Below, in pieces: positions 16,074 to 23,890 of a DNA stretch of 64,000 nucleotides. A model generated the notes under the pieces. The model ran no database searches. It saw only the letters and a list, made by a program, of their open reading frames with translations, and had not been told where the DNA came from. Both the position numbers and the translations under genes were made by a program. The stretch's first letter is position 1. Each line of letters opens with the position of its first letter. The stretch comes from Caulobacter sp. UNC358MFTsu5.1 (GTDB lineage: Bacteria > Pseudomonadota > Alphaproteobacteria > Caulobacterales > Caulobacteraceae): contig NZ_JONW01000005.1 in NCBI RefSeq assembly GCF_000712075.1, positions 997,001 to 1,061,000 of the forward strand, given 5' to 3'.

Positions 16074-16766
16074 TCACAACCGTTCCCCCAGACGCTCGAA
16101 AAGCCGCGCGGTCAGGGCCGGCCGGGCCGCGTCCGTGGCGCAGGCCGCCACCGGGGCCAGGACGCCGATCTCGCTGGTCGCCAGGAAGGCCGCGTCGCTG
16201 GCGTCGCCGCAAGCCCAGTCGTAGATCGCGCCCAGATAGTTGGAGTAGATCGCCCGCCCCAGCCGGTCCGGATCGACGGCGCCCGACACCTGGCCGGCGG
16301 CCTGGGCCTGGACCATGGCCAGGACGGCGATCTCGGCCGCGTCGCGCCCCAGATGCGTGCCCTCGAACAGCACGCGGGGGATGCGGACCAGGACCTGGCG
16401 GTAGAGCCGGGCGTCGTCGACATACATCCGCGCCGAGACCCGCCCGGCCTCCAGCGCCAGGTCGACGCCGGTGGCGACCGTGCCCGACAGCGCCGCCTCC
16501 ACCTTGTCCAGCGCCACGTTCATGACGGCCAGGGCGATCGCGTCCAGCCCGCCGATCAGGTTGTAGATGGTCTGGGGCGAGACCTCGGCCGCGGCGGCGA
16601 TCTGGCTCAGCGGAACCTTGTCGATCCCGTGCTCGCGCCACAGGTCGCAGGCGGCGGCGATGATCTTGGCGCAGCGGCGCGCCTTGCCCCGCGCGCGCAG
16701 GGCGAGGCCCAGATGTGGATTGGGGCCCAAATGTGGATTGGGTTCCATTTTCATTGCCGTGGCCAT
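16074..16766 (-). CDS. Second TetR-family regulator
   Basis: Regulator of about 230 aa with the HTH LSQIAAAAEVSPQTIYNLIGG (about residues 54-74) preceded by a long basic N terminus. Starts are ambiguous: ATG codons at 16766, 16754 and 16748 are all possible. Just after the start the coding DNA contains an 18-bp tandem duplication that encodes NPHLGPNPHLG. It is divergent from the SPT-like gene, with a palindrome at 16769-16784 between them, so it probably controls that gene. Note that its 3-prime end reaches close to the operator of the other TetR. Confidence 0.8.
   Translation of the reverse strand: MATAMKMEPNPHLGPNPHLGLALRARGKARRCAKIIAAACDLWREHGIDKVPLSQIAAAAEVSPQTIYNLIGGLDAIALAVMNVALDKVEAALSGTVATGVDLALEAGRVSARMYVDDARLYRQVLVRIPRVLFEGTHLGRDAAEIAVLAMVQAQAAGQVSGAVDPDRLGRAIYSNYLGAIYDWACGDASDAAFLATSEIGVLAPVAACATDAARPALTARLFERLGERL
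16708..16742. repeat. Tandem 18-bp duplication at the start of the second tetR gene
   Basis: CCCARATGTGGATTGGGG occurs twice head to tail (16708-16725 and 16726-16742, the second one base shorter at its end). It encodes a repeated NPHLG in the extreme N terminus and could equally be a pair of protein-binding sites if translation starts further downstream. Confidence 0.75.
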
Positions 16767-16768
16767 TT

Positions 16769-16784
16769 TTGGATTGTATTCCAA
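16769..16784. promoter_or_regulatory. Candidate operator between second tetR and the SPT-like gene
   Basis: TTGGATTGTATTCCAA has 5-bp perfect arms TTGGA/TCCAA. It lies directly upstream of the first ATG of the minus-strand tetR and about 60 bp upstream of the SPT-like start. Position rather than sequence is the main support. Confidence 0.45.
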
Positions 16785-16843
16785 TTTTCAACAAACGGAA
16801 CCATACGGCGGTCCCTGGGACCCCGATTTCGGGAAGCACGTCC

Positions 16844-18070
16844 TTGGGCATCTTCGACACCCACGCCGGCCTGGCCGCCCGCTACCAGGCCGCGCGCGCC
16901 GCCGGCCGCATGCCCACGGGCGTGGTGATGGAGCGGCTGCTGTCGGCCAGCGAGGCGATCATCGACGGCCGCCGGGTGGTCACGGCCGGCACGCACAACT
17001 ATCTGGGCCTGGCCTTCGACGAGGCCTGCATCGAGGCCGCGGTCGCGGCGGTGCGGCGCGAGGGCACCGGCACCTGCGGCTCGCGGATCGCCAACGGCTC
17101 GTTCTCGGACCACGTCGCCCTGGAGCGCGAGCTGGCCGCCTTCCACGGCATGCGCCACGCCATGATCTTCTCGACCGGCTACCAGGCCAACCTGGGGGTC
17201 ATCTCGACCCTGGTCGGCGCGGGCGACTTCCTGCTGCTGGACGCCGACAGCCACGCCTCGATCTACGACGCCTGCAAGCAGACCCAGGCCGGCGCCATCC
17301 GCTTCAAGCACAACGATCCCGACAGCCTGGACGCCCGCCTGCGCCGCCTGGCCGGCGAGCCGGGCTTCAAGCTGGTGGTGGTCGAGGGCATCTATTCGAT
17401 GCTGGGCGACATCGCGCCCCTGAAGGCGATCGTCGAGGTCTGCCGCAAGCACGGCGCCTACCTCTTGGTGGACGAGGCCCATTCGATGGGCGTGCTGGGC
17501 GCGCGCGGCTGCGGCCTGGCCGAACGGGAGGGCGTGCTGGACCAGGTCGACTTCGTCGTCGGCACCTTCTCCAAGAGCCTGGGCGCCGTCGGCGGCTACT
17601 GCGTTTCCAACCACGAGCAGTTCGAGATCCTGCGGCTGGCCTGCCGGCCCTATATGTTCACCGCCTCGCTGCCGCCGGCCACGGTCGCCTCGACCCGCGC
17701 CGCCCTGGCGGCGGTCCAGGCGCGGCCGGAGCTGCGCGAGAAGCTCTGGAGCAACATCCACCGCTTCCACGACGCGCTGAGCGCCGCCGGCTTCCAGCTG
17801 GGCGCCGCGCCCAGCCCCATCGTCGCCGTGCGCCTGGAGTCCGAGGCCGCGACCCTGTCGATGTGGCGCGCCCTGCTCGACGCCGGCTACTACGTGAACA
17901 TCGGCCTGCCGCCCGCCACGCCGTCGGGCGAGAGCTTGCTGCGCTGCGCGATCTCGGCCGGCCATTCGCCCGCCCAGATCGACGGCCTGAGCGCGCGACT
18001 GATCAGCCTGGCCCAGGCCCACGGCGTCCTGCCCAACGCTCGACCGAGGGTGGCGCTTGGTCTAGCTTGA
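16844..18070 (+). CDS. Serine palmitoyltransferase-like alpha-oxoamine synthase
   Basis: PLP enzyme of about 408 aa. It joins an amino acid to an acyl-CoA or acyl-ACP with decarboxylation. The sequence follows Sphingomonas SPT closely: GTHNYLGLAFDE, STGYQANLGVISTL, DADSHASIYD, DEAHSMGVLG, and GTFSKSLGAVGG with the PLP lysine. That makes sphingolipid-type long-chain-base synthesis more likely than biotin synthesis. No acyl-carrier-protein gene is adjacent, unlike the main ceramide cluster in Caulobacter, so it may be a paralogue. The start is uncertain: TTG at 16844 after GGGAAG is chosen, since the next upstream ATG (16715) lies inside the divergent regulator. Confidence 0.82.
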   Translation: MGIFDTHAGLAARYQAARAAGRMPTGVVMERLLSASEAIIDGRRVVTAGTHNYLGLAFDEACIEAAVAAVRREGTGTCGSRIANGSFSDHVALERELAAFHGMRHAMIFSTGYQANLGVISTLVGAGDFLLLDADSHASIYDACKQTQAGAIRFKHNDPDSLDARLRRLAGEPGFKLVVVEGIYSMLGDIAPLKAIVEVCRKHGAYLLVDEAHSMGVLGARGCGLAEREGVLDQVDFVVGTFSKSLGAVGGYCVSNHEQFEILRLACRPYMFTASLPPATVASTRAALAAVQARPELREKLWSNIHRFHDALSAAGFQLGAAPSPIVAVRLESEAATLSMWRALLDAGYYVNIGLPPATPSGESLLRCAISAGHSPAQIDGLSARLISLAQAHGVLPNARPRVALGLA

Positions 18071-18074
18071 CCTT

Positions 18075-19475
18075 ATGCGCGCCTTCCCGATCTTCGCCGC
18101 CGCCCTGGCCAGTCTCGCCTTCGTCGGCCCCGCGTCGGCCCGGGACGACGGCGAGGCCGCCCGCTGCGCCGGCTATGCCGCGCGGTTGGACGGGTCGCTG
18201 GGCGAGCGGTCCGGCGTCGCGGCCTACCGTGCCTGGGCGCTCTTCCTGGACGGCTACAATCCGATCCCGTTCAGCCCCGCCGCCGTCTCCAACGAAGTGG
18301 CCCGCCGATGTGGCGACGCGGCCGAGAGGCCCCGCGCCTTGATGTTCCTACAGCATTTCCTGGCGGCGACCGGCGACCTCGACGCCGCCGAGGCGATCGC
18401 GCGCGAAGCGTTGGCGACCGTGCCGTCCAAAGGGTCGCGCAAGACCCTGGCGCGCCTGCGCCTTCGTCGTGGCGACGAGGCCGGGGCCCTGGCCCTGGTC
18501 CGTCCGGACGCCCGGCCCGGGTTCGCGGACCAGCGCATCCTGGCCGAGCTCTACGATGACCTCGGCCGCGAGCTCGGAGGCGACGCCGATCAGCGGGCGA
18601 CCCTGCCGTTGCTGGCCAAGGGCGAGGCGTACTGGCGCGCGGTGGCGGCCGCCGATCCCAGTCGGGAAAGCCAGATGGGCCTGGCGCGGATCATCAGCCA
18701 GCAGGGCTATCCGCTGGAACGCCTGGGGCAGGCCCGCGCCGCCGCGGACGCCTACGGCCGCGCGGCCGTGATCGTCGAGGCGCTGCGCGCCCGTCCGCTC
18801 GACCGCTTCGACGAACAGTCCTTGAGCGCGGCGTTGATGACCCTCTACGTCTCGCGGGCGCGCGCCCTCGCGGACGCGGGCGATCGGGCCGGAACGACGG
18901 ACGCCGCGACCAAGGCTTCCGCCCTGATCGACGGCGAGGTCTTCGCCCCGCCGGGCAGCGGCCTGGACGGGCAGATCGCGACGGGTCGCTGGGCCGGCGA
19001 TCCGACGGCGGGCTCCACGGCCGACGCCTTCCGCCAGATCGGCGCGAATCTGGTCAAGGTCGGCGCGCCGGACGCGGCCCTGCCCTTCCTGCGCTTCGTC
19101 GCCGACTTCCGGGCCCAGGCCGCCCGGGCGGAGGGCCGCCCCTATGGAGGCCGCGACCTGGTCCGGGTGGCCGAGGCCCAACGGCTGGCGGGCCGACCGG
19201 CCGAGGCCATGGCGACCCTCGAAGGCGCGCTGCCCCTGCTGCGCGCACCCACGCCCGACCTCATGCCCGGCGTCGGTCAGATCTTCGTCGCCGAGGGCTT
19301 GCTGGAGAAGGGCCTGGCCCTCGACGCCCTGGGCCGTGGAGCCGAGGCCTGCGCCGCCTTCCGCGAGGCCCGCGTCACCTTCAGCCCGGAGCCGACCCAT
19401 TATCCGATGTCGGGCCCGCTGCTGACCCAGCTGGACGAGGCCGCGGCCCGGCCGGCCTGCGCCAAGCCGCTCTAG
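18075..19475 (+). CDS. Secreted TPR-like hypothetical protein
   Basis: Protein of 466 aa with a signal peptide (FAAALASLAFVGPASA, cleavage about residue 22). The remainder is Ala/Leu/Arg-rich helical hairpins (AEAIAREALATVP, AEAMATLEGALPLL, ACAAFREARVTF) consistent with TPR-like repeats. It starts 4 bp after the SPT-like stop, so the two form an operon. A periplasmic scaffold for the lipid pathway is possible but unproven. Its stop directly abuts the stop of the convergent antiporter gene. Confidence 0.72.
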   Translation: MRAFPIFAAALASLAFVGPASARDDGEAARCAGYAARLDGSLGERSGVAAYRAWALFLDGYNPIPFSPAAVSNEVARRCGDAAERPRALMFLQHFLAATGDLDAAEAIAREALATVPSKGSRKTLARLRLRRGDEAGALALVRPDARPGFADQRILAELYDDLGRELGGDADQRATLPLLAKGEAYWRAVAAADPSRESQMGLARIISQQGYPLERLGQARAAADAYGRAAVIVEALRARPLDRFDEQSLSAALMTLYVSRARALADAGDRAGTTDAATKASALIDGEVFAPPGSGLDGQIATGRWAGDPTAGSTADAFRQIGANLVKVGAPDAALPFLRFVADFRAQAARAEGRPYGGRDLVRVAEAQRLAGRPAEAMATLEGALPLLRAPTPDLMPGVGQIFVAEGLLEKGLALDALGRGAEACAAFREARVTFSPEPTHYPMSGPLLTQLDEAAARPACAKPL

Positions 19476-21260
19476 CTAGCTCCGCCCCGCGTCGCGCAGC
19501 CGCTTGCGGCGGCCGCCCAGGGCGTCCGGGCGGTTCAGCACCTTGCGGTATTCGTCGCGGCGCTCGTGGATCGAGGCGATGACCAGGCCCATGGGCACGC
19601 CGATGTCGACCAGCACGGCTTCGGACAGCTGGAGCGAGGCCTCGATGGTCTCGGGCACGGCGTCGGTGGCGCCCAGCTCGTAGAGGCGGGCGGCGTGGCG
19701 GGCGTCGCGGGCCCGGGCGACGATGGTCAGGTCGGGGCGATGGCCGCGCGCGGCGGCCACCACCGCCTCGGCCGCTTCCGGCGAATCCATGGTCACCACC
19801 ACGGCCCGAGCGTAGTCCAGGCCGCAGCGCTCCAGCAGCTCGACCCGCGAGGCGTCGCCGAAATAGACGCGGTGGCCGTTGCGGCGGCCCTGCTGGACGA
19901 AGCCGGGATCGCGGTCGATGGCGATCCAGGGCAGGTCGTGGCGGTCCAGCATGTCGCCGACCAGGCGGCCGACGCGGCCGTAGCCCACCACCAGGACCCG
20001 TCCCTCGGGCTCCTCGCCCTGGTGCTCGGGGACCTCGGGCGCCTCGCTGACGGGGGCCGCCGCGCGTTTGGCCAGGCGGCCGCCGATCCCCGCCAGCAGC
20101 GGGATCAGGAACATGGTCAGGGTGGCGGCCACCAGCACGGCCTGGCCGACCTGGTCGGAGACCACGCTGGCGCCCATGGCGTTGTCCAGGATCACGAAGG
20201 CGAACTCGCCGCCGGCCGCCAGGGTCAGGGCCGCCTCGATCGCCGCGCGGCTGGACAGGCCCATCAGCCGGCCCAGCCCCATGACCATCACGCCCTTGAC
20301 CCCGATCAGCCCGGCGGCGACGGCCAGCACGAAGACCGGCGAGGCGACCAGCAGCGACAGGTCCAGGCGGATGCCCAGCGACACGAAGAACAGGCTGAGC
20401 AGCAGGCCCTTGAACGGCTCGATCTTGACCTCGACCTCGTGGCGGTACTCGGTCTCGGCCAGCAGGATGCCGGCCACGAAGGCGCCCAGGGCCATCGACA
20501 GGCCCGACAGCGACGCCACCAGCCCCGCCCCGATGATCACCAGCAGGCAGGCGGCCATGAACATCTCTTCGCTCTTGGCCTTGGCGACCGAGCGCATCAT
20601 CGGCCGCAGGGCCAGGCGGCCGAACAGCACGATCACCCCCAGGCCGATCGCCGCCGGGCCCAGGGCCAGCAGGTCGCCCAGGCTCAGCGCGCCGTCGCCC
20701 CGGCCCAGCACGGCCAGGGTGATCAGGATCGGGGCCACCGCCAGGTCCTGGAACAGCAGCACCGAGAAGGTCGCCCGTCCGCCCTCGGAATGCAGGCGCT
20801 TGCGCTCGACCAGCACCGGCACGGCGATGGCGGTGGACGACAGGGTCAGGGCCGCCCCGATGGCGAGGGCGGCCACCGGCTGCTGGCCCAGGGCCATGGC
20901 GATGCCGCCCAGGGCCAGGGAGCAGCCGATCATCTGCAGGGCGCCCAGGCCGAAGACCAGCTTGCGCATCAGCCGCAGCCGCTCCCACGACAGCTCCAGC
21001 CCGATCATGAACAGCAGGAACACCACCCCGAACTCGGCCAGCTGGCCGATCTCCTGCGGGTTGTCGACGGTGACGTAGTCCAGCCACGGGAAGCTGTGGC
21101 TCAGGGCCCCCAGGCCGAACGGCCCCAGGATGACCCCGGCGATCAGGAAGCCCAGGATGGGGTTCAGCTTCAGCCGCTTGAACAGCGGCGCGACGATGCC
21201 CGCCGTGGCCAGGAACAGCACCAGGTCCTTGTAGTCCGCCGGCGACATCGCGTGGTTCAC
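19476..21260 (-). CDS. CPA2-family monovalent cation:proton antiporter (KefB/YbaL-like)
   Basis: Protein of about 594 aa: 12-13 TM helices (residues 10-385) with ALTLSSTAIAVPVL and LFQDLAVAPILI, followed by a Rossmann TrkA-N/RCK domain starting GRVLVVGYGRVGRLV. Predicted K+/H+ antiport at the inner membrane, gated by nucleotide. The start is a GTG; an ATG four codons downstream (21248) is equally plausible. Upstream on the same strand is a small HTH gene, 27 bp away, and a second antiporter is divergent. Confidence 0.88.
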   Translation of the reverse strand: MNHAMSPADYKDLVLFLATAGIVAPLFKRLKLNPILGFLIAGVILGPFGLGALSHSFPWLDYVTVDNPQEIGQLAEFGVVFLLFMIGLELSWERLRLMRKLVFGLGALQMIGCSLALGGIAMALGQQPVAALAIGAALTLSSTAIAVPVLVERKRLHSEGGRATFSVLLFQDLAVAPILITLAVLGRGDGALSLGDLLALGPAAIGLGVIVLFGRLALRPMMRSVAKAKSEEMFMAACLLVIIGAGLVASLSGLSMALGAFVAGILLAETEYRHEVEVKIEPFKGLLLSLFFVSLGIRLDLSLLVASPVFVLAVAAGLIGVKGVMVMGLGRLMGLSSRAAIEAALTLAAGGEFAFVILDNAMGASVVSDQVGQAVLVAATLTMFLIPLLAGIGGRLAKRAAAPVSEAPEVPEHQGEEPEGRVLVVGYGRVGRLVGDMLDRHDLPWIAIDRDPGFVQQGRRNGHRVYFGDASRVELLERCGLDYARAVVVTMDSPEAAEAVVAAARGHRPDLTIVARARDARHAARLYELGATDAVPETIEASLQLSEAVLVDIGVPMGLVIASIHERRDEYRKVLNRPDALGGRRKRLRDAGRS

Positions 21261-21287
21261 GTGGTGGGGCCCCCTCTTGGTCGGTTC

Positions 21288-21536
21288 CTAGCTGGCGAGT
21301 TTCAGTCTGACGCCCGCGCCGGCGTCATCCGGCGGGATCAGCGCGACGCCGCCGGTTTCCAGCGCGTCGATCAGCAGGCGTTCGGTGCTATGGTGCAGGG
21401 CGTGGCGCTCGGTCTCGAAGTCCTTGACCGTGCTGCGCGAGACGCCGGCCCGGTCGGCCAGGTCGCCCTGCGACCAGCCCAGCAGGCCGCGCGCGCCGCG
21501 GCATTGGGCCGGCAGGAGAATTTTTGCGTGGGGCAT
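21288..21536 (-). CDS. Small XRE-type HTH DNA-binding protein
   Basis: Protein of 82 aa. Residues 13-60 form an XRE helix-turn-helix (RGLLGWSQGDLADRAGVSRSTVKDFE); the remainder (LIDALETGGVALIPPDD) is the short tail common to HTH proteins of this size. It sits between two divergent CPA2 antiporters and probably regulates one or both; co-transcription with the minus-strand antiporter is likely. Confidence 0.8.
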   Translation of the reverse strand: MPHAKILLPAQCRGARGLLGWSQGDLADRAGVSRSTVKDFETERHALHHSTERLLIDALETGGVALIPPDDAGAGVRLKLAS

Positions 21537-21607
21537 CTGGCGCTCCCGGGCTTAGTCACCCATATTGGTTGAGTACGCCCGAAAATGTTGACCGTCAAGG
21601 AGCGCCT

Positions 21608-23257
21608 TTGCATCACACGTCCCTGATCGCCACCATCTGCGCGGGCCTCGGCCTCGCCTTCGTGTTCGGCGCCATCGCCAACCGCTTCAAGCTGCCCGTG
21701 CTGGTCGGCTACCTGGTGGCGGGCGTCGTCGTCGGACCGTTCACCCCCGGCTACGTGGCCGACACCGAGCTGGCGCCGCAGCTGGCCGAGATCGGGGTGA
21801 TCCTGCTGATGTTCGGCGTGGGACTGCACTTCTCGGTCAAAGACCTCTTGGCGGTGCGCAAGATCGCCATCCCCGGCGCGGTCGTGCAGATCCTGGCGGC
21901 CACCCTGATGGGCGTCGGCCTGGCCCACCTGCTGGGCTGGACCCTGGGGGCGGGCATCGTCTTCGGCCTGGCCCTGTCGGTGGCCTCGACCGTGGTGCTG
22001 CTGCGCGCCCTGCAGGAGCGGCGGCTGATCGAGACCGACCGCGGCCGCATCGCCGTCGGCTGGCTGATCGTCGAGGACCTGGCCATGGTGCTGGCCCTGG
22101 TGCTGCTGCCGGCCCTCTCGGGGATCCTGGGCGGCGAGGCCCCGCCCCCCGGCCCCGGCGGCGTGCTGGGCGCCTTCGCCATGACCCTGGGCAAGGTCGC
22201 CGCCTTCGTCGCCTTCATGCTGATCGTCGGCCGGCGGGTGATCCCGTGGATCCTGCACCGCATCGCCCACACCGGCTCGCGCGAGCTGTTCCGCCTGGCG
22301 GTGCTGGCCATCGCCCTGGGCGTGGCCTTCGGCTCGGCGGCCCTGTTCGGCGTGTCGTTCGCCCTGGGGGCCTTCTTCGCCGGCATGATCATGGCCGAGA
22401 GCGAGCTCTCCCAGCAGGCCGCCAACGAGACCCTGCCCCTGCGCGACGCCTTCGCGGTGCTGTTCTTCGTGTCGATCGGCATGCTGTTCAACTGGTCGGT
22501 GGTGCTGCGCGAGCCCCTGGCCGTGCTGGCGACCCTGGCCATCATCGTGGTCGGCAAGTCGGTGGCGGCCTATCTGATCGTCGTCTTCTTCAAGCGCCCC
22601 ACCAGCGTGGCCCTGACCATCTCGGCCAGCCTGGCCCAGATCGGCGAGTTCTCGTTCATCCTGGCCGGCCTGGGCGTGTCGCTGAAGCTGCTGCCCAAGG
22701 AGGGCCAGGACCTGATCCTGGCCGGCGCCATCCTGTCGATCCTGCTGAACCCGCTGCTGTTCGCCATCCTCGACAAGGTGCTGGTCAAGCTGGAGAAGCG
22801 GGCCGGAGTGGTCGCCCCCGCCGTCGCGGCCCAGCCGCACGGGGTGCTGGTCGGCTACGGCCGGGTCGGCAAGGCCGTGGCCGAGGGGCTGAAGGGCCGC
22901 ATGCCGCTGGTGGTGATCGAGGACGAGGGCGAGCGGGCCGACGAGTTGCGCGAGGCCGGCTTCGAGGTCATCCAGGGCAACGCCGTGCGCCCCGAGGTGC
23001 TGCTGCAGGCCGGCCTGGCCGAGGCCACCCACCTGTTCGTCGCCGTGCCCAGCCCGTTCGAGGCCGCCCGGATCATCGAACAGGCCCGCGCCGCCAGCCC
23101 GGCGGTCAAGATCATCGCCCGCGCCTATACCGACAACGACGTCGACCTGCTGACCCAGATGGGCGCCACCCACGCCCTGATCGGCGAGCAGGAGATCGCC
23201 CGGGGGATGCTTGCGTTGGCCCCGAGGAAGGCCCCGCCCCCGGCTTCGGTGCACTGA
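21608..23257 (+). CDS. CPA2-family cation:proton antiporter (KefB/RosB-like)
   Basis: Protein of 549 aa: about 12 TM helices (LVGYLVAGVVVGPFTPG, LALSVASTVVLLRAL, IVEDLAMVLALVLL) and a C-terminal TrkA-N domain (GVLVGYGRVGKAVAEGL). The TTG at 21608 is chosen because AAGGAG lies 5 bp upstream; frames starting earlier lack a ribosome site and overlap the divergent HTH gene. It shares architecture with the antiporter at 19476 but the two are clearly diverged, not a recent duplication. Confidence 0.9.
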   Translation: MHHTSLIATICAGLGLAFVFGAIANRFKLPVLVGYLVAGVVVGPFTPGYVADTELAPQLAEIGVILLMFGVGLHFSVKDLLAVRKIAIPGAVVQILAATLMGVGLAHLLGWTLGAGIVFGLALSVASTVVLLRALQERRLIETDRGRIAVGWLIVEDLAMVLALVLLPALSGILGGEAPPPGPGGVLGAFAMTLGKVAAFVAFMLIVGRRVIPWILHRIAHTGSRELFRLAVLAIALGVAFGSAALFGVSFALGAFFAGMIMAESELSQQAANETLPLRDAFAVLFFVSIGMLFNWSVVLREPLAVLATLAIIVVGKSVAAYLIVVFFKRPTSVALTISASLAQIGEFSFILAGLGVSLKLLPKEGQDLILAGAILSILLNPLLFAILDKVLVKLEKRAGVVAPAVAAQPHGVLVGYGRVGKAVAEGLKGRMPLVVIEDEGERADELREAGFEVIQGNAVRPEVLLQAGLAEATHLFVAVPSPFEAARIIEQARAASPAVKIIARAYTDNDVDLLTQMGATHALIGEQEIARGMLALAPRKAPPPASVH

Positions 23258-23262
23258 GGCCC

Positions 23263-23331
23263 GGGGACATGCCCCTGGGCGTGTCCCCACCCAGCGCCCG
23301 GACTTGGGGACACGCCCGAGGGCATGTCCCC
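23263..23331. repeat. Family C repeat pair
   Basis: Two hairpins, 23263-23288 and 23306-23331, each built as GGGGACA-N-TGTCCCC. They are the same family as 29757-29854, 36162-36234, 36492-36559 and 50034-50059. Here they separate the antiporter from the copper operon. Confidence 0.85.
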
Positions 23332-23395
23332 GCCCCCCTTAGGGGATCGCGTCGCATTGACCAAAGCCGCGCCAGCCCCTACTGGCGATCTCACC

Positions 23396-23809
23396 ATGAG
23401 CCCCCGCCGAGCCCAATCCTGGGACAAGTCCCGGACGACCTGGCCCATCGCCCTGCTGGCGATGCTGGCCCTGCTCGTCCAGGCCCTGATGCCCGCGGCC
23501 GCCATGGCCCACGACGCGGCCGGCCAGTCGGTGATGATCTGCACCGCCGACGGCGCCAAGGTCGAGCAGGTCGCGGGCGACGTGATCGGCAAGAAGGCCC
23601 CCGCCCCAGATTCAAAAGGGGGGTTCGCCGGCCTGCCCTGCGCCCAGTGCCTGGCCGTGGCCCTGGCCACGACCACCCCGCCCGACGTCGCCGTCGCGCC
23701 GGTGCTCTACGGCGTCCACGTCGCGCCCGCCCCCGTCGCCGCCCTGACCGGCGTCGCCCTGGCCCGCGCGCCCCCGCGCCCGCCGGGACAAGGTCCGCCC
23801 ACCGCCTGA
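23396..23809 (+). CDS. DUF2946 family protein, possible copper-sensing leader ORF
   Basis: Protein of 137 aa: one hydrophobic helix (IALLAMLALLVQALMPAAA), then Cys-containing motifs MICTADG and LPCAQCLA (CxxC) and a proline-rich C terminus with RAPPRPP at 23765-23785. In Bordetella a DUF2946 upstream ORF (CruR) regulates a TonB transporter in response to copper; RAPP is also a known ribosome-arrest motif in other peptides. Both features are present here directly ahead of a TonB receptor. It could alternatively act as an ordinary membrane copper-binding protein. Confidence 0.82.
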   Translation: MSPRRAQSWDKSRTTWPIALLAMLALLVQALMPAAAMAHDAAGQSVMICTADGAKVEQVAGDVIGKKAPAPDSKGGFAGLPCAQCLAVALATTTPPDVAVAPVLYGVHVAPAPVAALTGVALARAPPRPPGQGPPTA

Positions 23810-23826
23810 TCGCCTGACCCTCGTTG

Positions 23827-23864
23827 CGCGCGTCCACGGCCGAACGCCGACGACGCGCGTCGTC
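23827..23864 (+). promoter_or_regulatory. Competing hairpins between DUF2946 and the TonB receptor
   Basis: GACGACGC/GCGTCGTC (23849-23864) is a perfect palindrome. CGCGCGTC at 23827-23834 can instead pair with GACGCGCG at 23852-23859. The two structures are mutually exclusive in the 81-nt gap and could switch access to the downstream start. Confidence 0.5.
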
Positions 23865-23890
23865 ACGCCTTCAGACCTCGGGACACCCCC

